Positions 19,000 to 27,332 of a stretch of 64,000 nucleotides of DNA are shown here, piece by piece (the first letter of the stretch is position 1; each line of letters opens with the position of its first letter). A program made the position numbers and the translations under genes. The DNA lies in contig NZ_UWPB01000002.1 of assembly GCF_900604945.1 (NCBI RefSeq), forward strand, positions 434,001 to 498,000. Reading direction: 5' to 3'. Below the pieces are notes generated by a model that did no database searches, was not told the DNA's origin, and saw only the letters and a list, made by a program, of their open reading frames with translations. This DNA is from Ruminococcus sp. Marseille-P6503 (GTDB lineage Bacteria; Bacillota; Clostridia; Oscillospirales; Ruminococcaceae).

Positions 19000-20190
19000 A
19001 TGATATTTCTGTTTCTTGTTCCCTTGTATTTTGCAGCGAATTTTTATATGCTGCTGAGAATTTTCCACTGGACGAAAAACTGTACGGCGATTCTGGATAA
19101 ACGGCGATTTATGATTCCGGTAGGGATCGTGTTTTTTCTGTGCGCGCTCTCTCCTATTCTTGCTTTTCTGCTGCCCAAATTCGGATTATCCATAATGATA
19201 CGGCGCTTTTCCACCTACTGGACAGGCGTTATGCTGTATTCGCTTATGTTTATTGTTATCGGCGATCTGATAAGACTGATTATCAGACGGACTCCCCTTA
19301 GGAAAAGAAGGCTTTTTTCGCGTATAGGGACCGTCACCGTAGGCTCGGGAATTGCCGTATGTACGGCGGTCGTCTGTCTTTACGGCTCTCTCCATGCCAG
19401 AGATATCAAAACCGTTTCATATAAGGTTACGGTAGATAAATCCTGCGGCAGCCTGTCTCAGCTTAACGCGGTGCTGATAGCGGACACTCATATGGGCTAC
19501 GCCGTAGGATACGATCACATTGAACAGATGGTTGAAAAAATAAATTCCTGCGATCCTGATATAGTTATATTCGCAGGCGACATTTTCGACAACAGCATAG
19601 ACGGTCTGGACTACCCTGACAGGCTCGCTGAGATTCTGTCGTCTATCAAATCGAAATACGGAGTATGGGCTTGTTACGGCAACCACGACATAAATGAAAG
19701 TATCCTGATGGGTTTTACCTTCAGTTGGGGTGAAAGCCCGTCAAACGACGCGTCTATGACTGAATTTCTTGAAAAGGCAAATATAAATCTGCTTCAGGAC
19801 GAATCAGTTCTCATTGATAACAGCTTTTATCTTGTAGGACGCCGCGACGCCCAGAAGCCGGGAACTGAGGACGGAAGCCGGAAATCCATCGGAGAGCTTA
19901 CCGAGGGACTTGATAAAACCAAGCCTATATTCGTTATAGATCACGAACCGTCGGAGCTTCAGGAAACCGCCGACGCCGGAGCGGACATAGATTTTTCCGG
20001 TCATACTCACGACGGCCAGCTTTTTCCCCTGAACCTAACCGCAGGTCTTATGTGGGAAAACCCGTGCGGAATGATAAAAAAGGATAATATGTATTCCATA
20101 GTGACCTCCGGAGTAGGAGTTTACGGTCCGTTTATGCGTATCGGAACAGACGCCGAAATATGCGACGTTCATATAGAATTCAACGGCTGA
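19000..20190 (+). CDS. Membrane-bound metallophosphoesterase (YkuE-like)
   Basis: A 396 aa protein with four hydrophobic segments in the first 130 residues and a calcineurin-like phosphoesterase domain after about residue 150. The dinuclear metal motifs are complete: IADTHMG, VIFAGDIFDN, YGNHDIN, DHEP and FSGHTHDGQLFP. Related proteins act on phospholipid or nucleotide headgroups at the outer membrane face. The substrate here is not determined. GGAAGG precedes the ATG. Confidence 0.88.
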   Translation: MIFLFLVPLYFAANFYMLLRIFHWTKNCTAILDKRRFMIPVGIVFFLCALSPILAFLLPKFGLSIMIRRFSTYWTGVMLYSLMFIVIGDLIRLIIRRTPLRKRRLFSRIGTVTVGSGIAVCTAVVCLYGSLHARDIKTVSYKVTVDKSCGSLSQLNAVLIADTHMGYAVGYDHIEQMVEKINSCDPDIVIFAGDIFDNSIDGLDYPDRLAEILSSIKSKYGVWACYGNHDINESILMGFTFSWGESPSNDASMTEFLEKANINLLQDESVLIDNSFYLVGRRDAQKPGTEDGSRKSIGELTEGLDKTKPIFVIDHEPSELQETADAGADIDFSGHTHDGQLFPLNLTAGLMWENPCGMIKKDNMYSIVTSGVGVYGPFMRIGTDAEICDVHIEFNG

Positions 20191-20252
20191 ATTTCCAGGA
20201 CCGCTTTGCTGCGCGCGGAGCGGTTTCTGCATTTTCCGGCAGGCGGGGTTAT

Positions 20253-21524
20253 CTATGGAATCTCTATGACCTGCGGCGCGTTCGGACCTTCGCCTCCCTG
20301 CTCACCAAGCTGTTCCTCCAGCAGGTCGAGGTCAAGATACCTGTCGTTAAGCTCCTCGCTGTAAGGATAGCTTTCACGAATAGCCTTTCTTCGCAGTATA
20401 ATGTAAAGCTCGGTCTCGGAAGCGGTCTTATACGGGTTGAGAAACATAAGACAAAGGATTCCCACAAATACGTTTATAACAACATTCGCGTGAATACCTG
20501 AGGTATTGCCGAGAAAAACAAGTCCGATAAGCGAAGCGGGAACAGAGGCGGCAATATACCACGGAACATATGACAGCCAGAGCTTAGCCGCCTTCCACTT
20601 GTTCCCTTTCATCATCTGACGGGAAAGCCTGAAGGCGTGCTTTGTGTCGATTGAGGGATTTTCCGCCAATATATACGGTATCATCATATATTCAAAGGGT
20701 TTGATAAACGCTCCGATAATAGTAAGCGTCCAGAGAACGGTAAAAACGTCCTTTACAAGCATTGTCTTGACGGGCTTGTATATTCTGTCCTTATACAAAA
20801 AGCCCATTCTGCCTATTTTTGTTCCGTGATAGGTGCGGCTTTCAAGGAAAAATCTTTTTTCACCTACAATAAGAACATTCGCTACGAATATAGAGAACAG
20901 CATACTGAAAAATGCGCTGATGCAGGTAACTACGATCTCCCAGGTGTACCTTCTGGAAAACAGCTCGATAACAGCGTTTACGACCTGAAATTTAGACGAA
21001 TGCTGTTTTGTTACGCTGTCGAAGGAATCGGCGGCGGTTTGGATCAGCCTGTCAACTCCGTCGTCGAACGCCTTGTCGATATTGTTTTCCGTTTTAATGA
21101 TCCAGCCGGTCGCTTTATGCACTATGTTCCAGTTGGAATTTTCCGCTCCCATATTAAACAGTGAAATTTCTTTTGAATTGAGAGCCTCGGGCCCGAGCTC
21201 GTCATATATCTTTTCCCAGCGCCCGACTGCTTCGGAATCGCTTATATGATATTTTTCGGAAATTTCAACCGCGCTCAGCCCTGTTTTTTTCAGCTCCTGG
21301 ACTATATCTCTTTTAAAATCCCCGCTGTAGCGTATATCTGCCACGTTTTCGTTGTCATAGCTGGAAATAAACTGCGTTGTTCCGCCGTACTGACCTGCGA
21401 TAAACACCATGATGAAGCAAACCGCAAAGCAGGCGATATAATTCTTTTTCAGATTGGCTTTAGCGTCGCGCTTGATACCCTTGCGGGTCCAGACCTCCGC
21501 GTTGTTGCCTCCGTTTTTCTTCAT
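20253..21524 (-). CDS. DUF975-type integral membrane protein with an HTH-like insert
   Basis: The 423 aa protein has one hydrophobic segment near residues 28-46 and four or more after residue 205. The C-terminal half, with FEYMMIPYILAENPSIDTKHAFRLSRQMMKGNKW, matches the DUF975 family, for which no function is established. Residues 68-115 (FKRDIVQELKKTGLSAVEIS.KYHIS...V.RWEKIYDELGPEAL) look like the helix-turn-helix of transposase OrfA proteins, placed between the first and second membrane spans. A charged C-terminal tail follows. The start ATG is behind AAAGGATA. Confidence 0.7.
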   Translation of the reverse strand: MKKNGGNNAEVWTRKGIKRDAKANLKKNYIACFAVCFIMVFIAGQYGGTTQFISSYDNENVADIRYSGDFKRDIVQELKKTGLSAVEISEKYHISDSEAVGRWEKIYDELGPEALNSKEISLFNMGAENSNWNIVHKATGWIIKTENNIDKAFDDGVDRLIQTAADSFDSVTKQHSSKFQVVNAVIELFSRRYTWEIVVTCISAFFSMLFSIFVANVLIVGEKRFFLESRTYHGTKIGRMGFLYKDRIYKPVKTMLVKDVFTVLWTLTIIGAFIKPFEYMMIPYILAENPSIDTKHAFRLSRQMMKGNKWKAAKLWLSYVPWYIAASVPASLIGLVFLGNTSGIHANVVINVFVGILCLMFLNPYKTASETELYIILRRKAIRESYPYSEELNDRYLDLDLLEEQLGEQGGEGPNAPQVIEIP

Positions 21525-21593
21525 ATCGGAAATATCCTTTCAAATGACGCCTGTTCAGCGCCGTAAAGTCTTTTTTCGACATATAATGAATAC

Positions 21594-21622
21594 ATTATAT
21601 CTTATATAACATTAAAAGTCAA
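21594..21622 (-). promoter_or_regulatory. Promoter of the DUF975-type gene
   Basis: Minus strand TTGACT (21617-21622) and TATAAT (21594-21599), 17 nt spacer, about 70 nt leader. Confidence 0.6.
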
Positions 21623-21778
21623 GAAAGTACGGTATATTGTAAGAAATATTTAAGAAGATAGGCCGCCGAATAATTATAGATATGATTTCTTTTTTCAAAT
21701 ATGCTTCGGACGGCGAAGCGCGTTTTTTGCTCCGTTTAAGAAGCCTCTTAAAATCCGGAGAAAAACTCTGCAAAGCTG

Positions 21779-21807
21779 TTGCATAAAACGGGCTGATATG
21801 CTATAAT
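21779..21807 (+). promoter_or_regulatory. Promoter of the cysteine synthase-like gene
   Basis: TTGCAT and TATAAT with 17 nt between them. The 355 nt gap 21525-21879 holds this promoter and the divergent DUF975 promoter; nothing else was seen in it. Confidence 0.6.
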
Positions 21808-21879
21808 ATTATGTTAGTAACAAATTGATCGGCGGAACGGAGGCATAGCTGCGCGTACTTTTCAGGCGCAGGAAATTTT

Positions 21880-22812
21880 ATGATACATGACAACATTCTT
21901 GAGGTAATCGGACATACGCCTATAATCAGGCTTAACAGAATGACCAGTGAAAACTCGGCGCAGGTTCTGGTTAAATTCGAGGGGCTTAACGTCGGCGGCT
22001 CGATAAAGACCAGAACCGCGTATAAGATGATTTCGGACGCTGAGGAAAAAGGACTTATACATAAGGATACCGTAATAGTAGAACCCACCAGCGGAAATCA
22101 GGGGATCGGACTTGCTCTGATAGGAGCCGTAAAGGGCTACAGAACGGTTATTATAATGCCTGATTCCGTAAGCGAGGAGCGCAGAAAGCTGGTGGCTCAT
22201 TACGGAGCTGAGGTAAGGCTTATTCACGATTCGGGAAATATCGGCGACTGCATTGACGAATGTCTTAAAACGGCGCTGAAAATGGCTGAGGAGGACCCGA
22301 ACGTTTACGTTCCCCAGCAGTTTGAAAATCCCGCGAATCCGCTTGCCCATAAGCACCATACGGGGCTTGAGATAATGGAGCAGATAGGCGGTCCTGTTCA
22401 CGGCTTCTGTTCGGGAATAGGAACGGGTGGTACCATAAGCGGGATAGGAGAGGTGCTGAAGGCTCAGAATCCAAATATTGAAATCTGGGCGGTGGAGCCG
22501 GAAAACGCCGCTATTCTGGCGGGCGGAACTATCGGAACACATTTGCAGATGGGCATAGGCGACGGACTTATTCCCAAAAATCTTAATCTTGATATCTACG
22601 ACCGTATTTATGTGGTAACTGATGAAGAGGCGATATCTACAGCGAAGGATCTTGCAAAAAAAGAGGGAATAATGTGCGGCATATCCAGCGGGACCAACGT
22701 AGCCGCCGCTTTAAAGCTCGCGGAAAAGCTGGGAAAGGGAAAAACAGTGGTAACGGTTCTGCCGGATACTGCGGAACGGTATTTTTCCACTCCGCTGTTT
22801 GAAAATGAATAA
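21880..22812 (+). CDS. cysK: Cysteine synthase-family PLP enzyme
   Basis: Predicted to make cysteine from O-acetylserine and sulfide, or to run a related beta-replacement. The fold-type II motifs are clear: GHTPIIRLNR at the start, the PLP Lys in NVGGSIKTRTA (residue about 45), the substrate loop PTSGNQGIGLA, phosphate loop GIGTGGTISGIGE, and SSGTN near the C-terminus. Two residues differ from classic CysK: KTR instead of KDR after the PLP lysine, and Q instead of T in the TSGNT loop. So the substrate may differ. It stands alone with its own promoter and terminator. Confidence 0.8.
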   Translation: MIHDNILEVIGHTPIIRLNRMTSENSAQVLVKFEGLNVGGSIKTRTAYKMISDAEEKGLIHKDTVIVEPTSGNQGIGLALIGAVKGYRTVIIMPDSVSEERRKLVAHYGAEVRLIHDSGNIGDCIDECLKTALKMAEEDPNVYVPQQFENPANPLAHKHHTGLEIMEQIGGPVHGFCSGIGTGGTISGIGEVLKAQNPNIEIWAVEPENAAILAGGTIGTHLQMGIGDGLIPKNLNLDIYDRIYVVTDEEAISTAKDLAKKEGIMCGISSGTNVAAALKLAEKLGKGKTVVTVLPDTAERYFSTPLFENE

Positions 22813-22834
22813 AGCTTTTTTGTCAGCAGACAAT

Positions 22835-22880
22835 AAAAAAGGGCTTGTTTATCTGTCAGGTAAACAAGCCTTGATTTTTT
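22835..22880. terminator. Bidirectional terminator between cysK and ogt
   Basis: GGCTTGTTTA (22842-22851) pairs with TAAACAAGCC (22861-22870), with A-run before and T-run after, so it serves both convergent genes. Confidence 0.9.
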
Positions 22881-22894
22881 ATACTTCGCAGCGG

Positions 22895-23377
22895 TCAAAC
22901 GGTCGTTTTTGATTCAGCGCCGCGCTCCAGGTCAATAAAATACTGCTTTAATTCAAATCCTGCCGAGTAGCCTTTCAGACTGCCGTTTAAGCCGACGACC
23001 CTGTGACATGGTACGATTATCAGCACGCGGTTTGCGTTGTTTGCGCTTCCCACAGCTCTGAAGGCTTTGGGATTTCCTATTTGTACCGCAATATCCTGAT
23101 ATGTAGCGGTTTCCCCGTAAGGAATTTTCATAAGCTGATCCCACACGCGACGCTGAAAATCCGTTCCTTTCAGATTCAAAGGCACGGTAAATTCTTTCAG
23201 ACTTCCTGCAAAATAGCCGTCCAGCTCCCGTCTGCACAGCTCAAAGACGTCAGCTTCGCCTTTTTTTAGACCTATAACATGAAAATCCTTTTCAAAGCAT
23301 AAATCAGTTATTCCGCCGTCTTCGCAGCACATTACCATTCTTCCGACAGGACTGTCGTATGTATTGAAAATCCGCAT
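22895..23377 (-). CDS. ogt: Methylated-DNA-protein cysteine methyltransferase
   Basis: Repairs O6-alkylguanine by moving the alkyl group to its own Cys. The 160 aa protein has the acceptor motif IVPCHRVVG, the preceding FRAVGSANNANR DNA-binding stretch and the YSAGFELKQYFIDLE end. AGGAGG precedes the ATG at 23377. The ada-type regulatory domain is absent, so Ogt is the better name. Confidence 0.95.
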   Translation of the reverse strand: MRIFNTYDSPVGRMVMCCEDGGITDLCFEKDFHVIGLKKGEADVFELCRRELDGYFAGSLKEFTVPLNLKGTDFQRRVWDQLMKIPYGETATYQDIAVQIGNPKAFRAVGSANNANRVLIIVPCHRVVGLNGSLKGYSAGFELKQYFIDLERGAESKTTV

Positions 23378-23456
23378 ATCAATCCGCCTCCTCAGCAGCT
23401 TATGTTTAAGACCCGGACACGCCGCGGTCAGGTCCTGTTCCTATACCGGCATATCG

Positions 23457-24095
23457 TTATTTGCCGGCTTTTATGTAATCTGAGCATACGTCTGTCAAAG
23501 GACAGTCCGTACATTTTGCTCCCCTTGCCCTGCACACATCTCTGCCGAAAAGCACAAGGCGGTGACAGAAATCAGAGGATTTTTCCGGAGGGAGAATCTT
23601 TCTCAGCTCTTCCTCGACCTTCGCAGGCTCGCTGCTCCTGACAAGACCGAGTCTGCCGCATATTCTAATGCAGTGGGTATCGGTCACGACCGCCGGCTTA
23701 TGAAAAACGTCGCCCATAATGAGGTTAGCGGTTTTTCTGCCTATCCCGGGAAGCGTCGTAAGCTCTTCTATAGTAGAAGGAATTTCTCCTCCGTATACGT
23801 CCCGTATTCTGCGGCACATTTCAACTATAGACTTAGCCTTTGTTTTGTAAAGTCCGCAGGGCTTTATAATTTCCTCTATATCGCCTATATCCGCCCGGGC
23901 AAAATCGTCTATGGAACGGTATTTTTCAAACAGCTCTCTGGTAACGATATTTACTCTGGCGTCGGTGCACTGAGCGGAAAGCCTTCCGGCTATCATAAGC
24001 TCATGAGGCTTTTCATAAGTGAGCGAGCATATCGCGTCAGGATATTTTTCCTCAAGACGGCTGCAAACTACGTAAGCTTTTTCCTTTTTAGTCAC
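23457..24095 (-). CDS. nth: Endonuclease III
   Basis: A base-excision repair glycosylase/AP lyase for oxidised pyrimidines. The HhH motif LPGIGRKTANLI holds the catalytic Lys, and VVTDTHCIRI holds the conserved Asp. The C-terminal [4Fe-4S] loop is C-x6-C-x2-C-x5-C (CRARGAKCTDCPLTDVC). The start is GTG at 24095, behind CGGAGGCG. Confidence 0.95.
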   Translation of the reverse strand: MTKKEKAYVVCSRLEEKYPDAICSLTYEKPHELMIAGRLSAQCTDARVNIVTRELFEKYRSIDDFARADIGDIEEIIKPCGLYKTKAKSIVEMCRRIRDVYGGEIPSTIEELTTLPGIGRKTANLIMGDVFHKPAVVTDTHCIRICGRLGLVRSSEPAKVEEELRKILPPEKSSDFCHRLVLFGRDVCRARGAKCTDCPLTDVCSDYIKAGK

Positions 24096-24171
24096 AAAAA
24101 TCGCCTCCGTTCAGATAAAACAGCTTTCACACTGCGGCGTATGCCGGCATAGAATAATTACAGAAAGCGGT

Positions 24172-24651
24172 TTACAGATCCACATGACTGCAGAAAATTC
24201 CGGAATTGGTTATATCTATAAACGCATAGGAGGGCGGTTTTCCGTCACGGGGGCAGCCGGCGCTTCCCGGATTGAGTATATGGATTCCCTCCCGGTATTC
24301 ATAATAGCGGCAATGGGTATGACCGAAAAGAACGACGTCCGCTCCGATTTCCTTTGCCTTGTAAAACAGCCTGTCAGCCGAGCTTTTTACGCCCCAGTTA
24401 TGACCGTGGGTAAAGAATATTTTAGCCGGTCCCGCGTTAAAAATTTCGTTGTCGGGGGTCATCGAGGCATAATCGCAGTTGCCGGCAACGCTTAATATGG
24501 TTTTATCGGGGCAGCAGGCTTTTATCCTTTCAAGGTCGCGCTCCCCGTCGCCCAGAAAAATAAAGGCGTCGGCGCTGTTTTCGCATCGTCTGAAAATCTC
24601 GCGCATACTGCGGAAGTTTCCGTGAGTATCCGAAAAAGCTATTACTCTCAT
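24172..24651 (-). CDS. YfcE/MJ0936-family metallophosphodiesterase
   Basis: A 159 aa single-domain phosphoesterase. Metal ligands lie in FSDTHGN, FLGDGERD, AGNCDY, FTHGHNWG and FGHTHCR, and the C-terminal NPGSAGCPRDG is typical of YfcE. Homologues cleave phosphodiesters such as bis-pNPP in vitro; the cellular substrate is unknown. GGGAGGG precedes the ATG. Confidence 0.92.
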   Translation of the reverse strand: MRVIAFSDTHGNFRSMREIFRRCENSADAFIFLGDGERDLERIKACCPDKTILSVAGNCDYASMTPDNEIFNAGPAKIFFTHGHNWGVKSSADRLFYKAKEIGADVVLFGHTHCRYYEYREGIHILNPGSAGCPRDGKPPSYAFIDITNSGIFCSHVDL

Positions 24652-24791
24652 AGCGTGACCCTCCCCTGAATAATATCTGCCATATCAGTCAATTGGGAAA
24701 ATATATCAATTATGCGCGTATGGCTATAGAATATTATTTTATATTTTATCATAATTATTTATAAATACAATAGAAAAAAGGAGAATTTTTT

Positions 24792-25043
24792 ATGAGCAAT
24801 TTAAATCAGCCTAATCCAAAAGGACTTCAGGCGTTACTTAACATAGCCTCCCAGAAGCTTGGAACCTCTCCGGAGGTGCTTCAGCGCCAGCTTCAGGACG
24901 GAACCTTTGAAAAAGCGCTCAGTACAATGCCGGGAAGCGAAGCCGCAAAATTAAGACAGGCGCTTTCAAATCCGAAAACGGCGGAAAAAATTCTGTCAAC
25001 GCCGCAGGCTCAGGCAATTTACAAAAAACTGAATCAGGGCTGA
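24792..25043 (+). CDS. Small conserved-looking protein, first gene of a three-gene cassette
   Basis: An 83 aa, mostly alpha-helical and soluble protein. It has no membrane segment and no recognised domain. The middle (LQRQLQDGTFEKALSTMPG) and the end (ILSTPQAQAIYKKLNQG) look like short amphipathic helices. A good AAAGGAG site precedes the ATG. It is 25 nt before the next gene, which carries related short helical text (SKLQNVLND), so the three genes probably act together. No function can be named. Confidence 0.7.
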   Translation: MSNLNQPNPKGLQALLNIASQKLGTSPEVLQRQLQDGTFEKALSTMPGSEAAKLRQALSNPKTAEKILSTPQAQAIYKKLNQG

Positions 25044-25068
25044 TCCCGGGAGCAGAGGAGGTGTCGAT

Positions 25069-25665
25069 GTGGACGATTTGATAAGCAAGCTCCAGAACGT
25101 ACTTAACGATGAGGAAAGCATGAAACAGATTCAGGAGCTTGCAGGTATGCTTTCTAATGAAGCGCAGGAAAACCGCGATCCTCCGCCCGCCTCGCCCGCT
25201 CCCGAAGCGGCTCTCCCGGCAGCCGGTCAGCAGACTCAGGGCGCTCCTGATTTTTCAAATCTTCTGTCAAAGCTGGGAGGATTGTTTTCCGGCGGAGAAG
25301 AAGCTGTAAAAAACAATGTGCCCTCTGTTTCTCCTGATCAGAGAGCTCCGGCACAGAATACGTCAGGCTCCCCTGACCTGTCATCGCTGCTTGCCGGACT
25401 GAGCGGAGCCGCGGGACAAAGCCAGCCTCAAGGCTCTTCTCAGGGCGGATTTGACGTAGGAAAGCTTCTCAAGCTTCAGACAATAATGGCTCAGGCAAAC
25501 AAATCCGACAAAAACGTTGAGCTGCTGCTTGCCCTGAAGCCGCTGCTTAAGGAGGAGAATCAGGCAAAAATAGACCGGCTGGTTAAAATATTCAAGCTTT
25601 TTGCCGTTTATCCCGCATTAAAGGAAAGCGGACTTTTGGGGGGAGATTTATTTGGATTACTATAG
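25069..25665 (+). CDS. Unrecognised Pro/Ala/Ser-rich protein, second gene of the cassette
   Basis: A 198 aa protein with short helical blocks separated by low-complexity Pro/Ala/Gln/Ser linkers. The N-terminus has SKLQNVLNDEESMKQIQELA. Two similar linker-helix units, each with a DFS or PDLSSLL type block followed by Gly-rich text, suggest internal repetition. The C-terminal 60 residues (LLKLQTIMAQANKSDKNVELLLALKPLLKEENQAKID) are helical and hydrophobic, and resemble the end of the third protein, which also has VKLLLALGYLL. The start is GTG behind AGAGGAGGT. It overlaps the next gene by 14 nt. Confidence 0.7.
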   Translation: MDDLISKLQNVLNDEESMKQIQELAGMLSNEAQENRDPPPASPAPEAALPAAGQQTQGAPDFSNLLSKLGGLFSGGEEAVKNNVPSVSPDQRAPAQNTSGSPDLSSLLAGLSGAAGQSQPQGSSQGGFDVGKLLKLQTIMAQANKSDKNVELLLALKPLLKEENQAKIDRLVKIFKLFAVYPALKESGLLGGDLFGLL

Positions 25666-26026
25666 CTCAAAGGACTTTTCCACCATGCAGGAGGAGGCTG
25701 TAAAACGGGTGCGGGAAATGCAGAAGCGTTCCCGAAGTATTGTAAACGGAGAAAATAAGTCGGCAGAGGCGAATTCAGCTCCTCACGCGCCGCCTCCGCC
25801 TTCCCCGCGGAAAGCCGCCGCCAAAAGCCGGCCCGATCCTATCCGCAGCCTTATCGGCGGCCTTACGGGGGGGAATGCCTCCGCTCCTCACAAAGGAGAG
25901 CTTTTCAATATCGGCGGAATAAAAATAGACGAGGAAAAGGCGATGATCGGTCTGCTCATCTACATATTATATAAGCAGGGCTCGGACGTTAAGCTGCTGC
26001 TTGCTCTCGGGTATCTTCTGCTGTAG
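25652..26026 (+). CDS. Unrecognised protein with hydrophobic C-terminus, third gene of the cassette
   Basis: A 124 aa protein with a charged N-terminal helix (MQEEAVKRVREMQKRSR), a Pro-rich linker, a GGLTGGN turn, and a C-terminal AMIGLLIYILYKQGSDVKLLLALGYLLL that could be a membrane or self-association helix. The start is TTG at 25652, inside the end of the previous gene and behind GGGGGGAGA, so it is translationally coupled. No family was recognised. Confidence 0.65.
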   Translation: MDYYSSKDFSTMQEEAVKRVREMQKRSRSIVNGENKSAEANSAPHAPPPPSPRKAAAKSRPDPIRSLIGGLTGGNASAPHKGELFNIGGIKIDEEKAMIGLLIYILYKQGSDVKLLLALGYLLL

Positions 26027-26102
26027 CTTTTTATAATTACGTAAATTCAGCCGCCCGAAAATTGTTCAAAATGTCAAACTTTCAGAAATGCTTGTTAATT
26101 TA

Positions 26103-26131
26103 TTGACAATCTTGTCGAAGCCATGTATAAT
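26103..26131 (+). promoter_or_regulatory. Promoter of the LysR-type gene
   Basis: TTGACA and TATAAT with exactly 17 nt between them, about 67 nt before the ATG at 26198. Confidence 0.7.
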
Positions 26132-26197
26132 ATAATCATAACCATGCATACTTGCATATGTGAAAACTTTCATAACATAAAAAAGAGGGCGTTGACA

Positions 26198-27124
26198 ATG
26201 AATCTGACACATCTTCGTTACATGGTGGAGGTTGAGCGGCTCGGCTCTATAACAAAGGCGGCGGCCGCTCTTTATATGGGACAGCCTAATCTGTCCAAGG
26301 CTATCAAGGAAATGGAGAGGGAGGTAGGAATACCTATCTTCAAGCGTTCCGCCAAGGGTGTTGTGGCTACTGAAAAAGGCAAGGAATTTTTACAGTATGC
26401 AAAAGCCATTCTTGTCCAGATGGATAAAATGGAAGCTCTGTATAAAGAGAATCCGGAAAACTCTGTGGATTTCCAGCTGCTTCTTCCCAGGGCAAGCTAT
26501 ATAACCTACGCTTTTACCGAGTTTCTTAATAAAGTCGATAAAACCGAACGAATGGATATAAAATTCAAGGAAACAAATTCGATGGACGCCATAAACGCCG
26601 TTGTCGAGTGTGAATACAATATGGGAATAATCAGGTATCCGCTGAACTACGAGGCGTTTTTCATTTCGGTACTGGAGGAGAAAAACCTTAAAGCTCAGGA
26701 GATATGGACATACGATTACGTTATTCTTATGAGCGAAAGGAGTCCGCTTGCGGGCTTGCCGGATATAACGGAGGAAATGCTGGGAAGATATATCGAGGTG
26801 CTTCACGGAGATAATATCGTTCCGAATATTTCGTCCGCCTATCAGAAAAGGGATACGGAGATCCACAGCAGCAAGCGTCACATATACGTTTATGAAAGGG
26901 GAAGCCAGTTTGACATACTAAGCTCTGTCCCTGAAGCTTTTATGTGGGTATCGCCTCTGCCCAGGGCGGTGCTGAAAAGATACGGGCTTGTTCAGCGGGT
27001 ATGCGGCGGCGTGAAAAAGACCAATAAGGACCTTCTTATTTATCAGAATAATTACAGGCTTTCAAACATAGATAAAATGTTCCTTGACGAGCTGGAAACG
27101 GTAAGAAAAAATATAATTGTGTAG
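26198..27124 (+). CDS. LysR-family transcriptional regulator
   Basis: The N-terminal winged helix (MNLTHLRYMVEVERLGSITKAAAALYMGQPNLSKAIKEME) is typical of LysR regulators. A substrate-binding domain follows at about residues 90-295. The start is the ATG at 26198, behind AGAGGG. An upstream ATG at 26123 overlaps the -10 box and is unlikely. LysR proteins often control a neighbour; the next gene (acetolactate synthase) is a candidate target but it lies in the same direction with its own promoter. Confidence 0.9.
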   Translation: MNLTHLRYMVEVERLGSITKAAAALYMGQPNLSKAIKEMEREVGIPIFKRSAKGVVATEKGKEFLQYAKAILVQMDKMEALYKENPENSVDFQLLLPRASYITYAFTEFLNKVDKTERMDIKFKETNSMDAINAVVECEYNMGIIRYPLNYEAFFISVLEEKNLKAQEIWTYDYVILMSERSPLAGLPDITEEMLGRYIEVLHGDNIVPNISSAYQKRDTEIHSSKRHIYVYERGSQFDILSSVPEAFMWVSPLPRAVLKRYGLVQRVCGGVKKTNKDLLIYQNNYRLSNIDKMFLDELETVRKNIIV

Positions 27125-27138
27125 CCGGCAGGGCGGCG

Positions 27139-27170
27139 CGCCCCGGGGTTTTTCTCCCGGGGCGTTCTTT
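27139..27170 (+). terminator. Terminator after the LysR-type gene
   Basis: CGCCCCGGG (27139-27147) pairs with CCCGGGGCG (27156-27164), followed by TTCTTT. Confidence 0.85.
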
Positions 27171-27267
27171 ATGTGTAACAGACCGGTAAAAGCAGCAGAG
27201 ACGGTCAGGGGGTCGGCGGTCAGAAATAATTTCCCTTTAAAAAACGAGCTTACGGCGTATATGCGAG

Positions 27268-27296
27268 TTGACAAAATACGCGGGATATAGTATAAT
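27268..27296 (+). promoter_or_regulatory. Promoter of the acetolactate synthase gene
   Basis: TTGACA and TATAAT with a 17 nt spacer, a near-consensus sigma-A promoter. The leader to the ATG is about 30 nt, so no long attenuator is present. Confidence 0.75.
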
Positions 27297-27332
27297 TAAG
27301 GTTAATCTTGAATTGAAAAATGGGGGCATATT

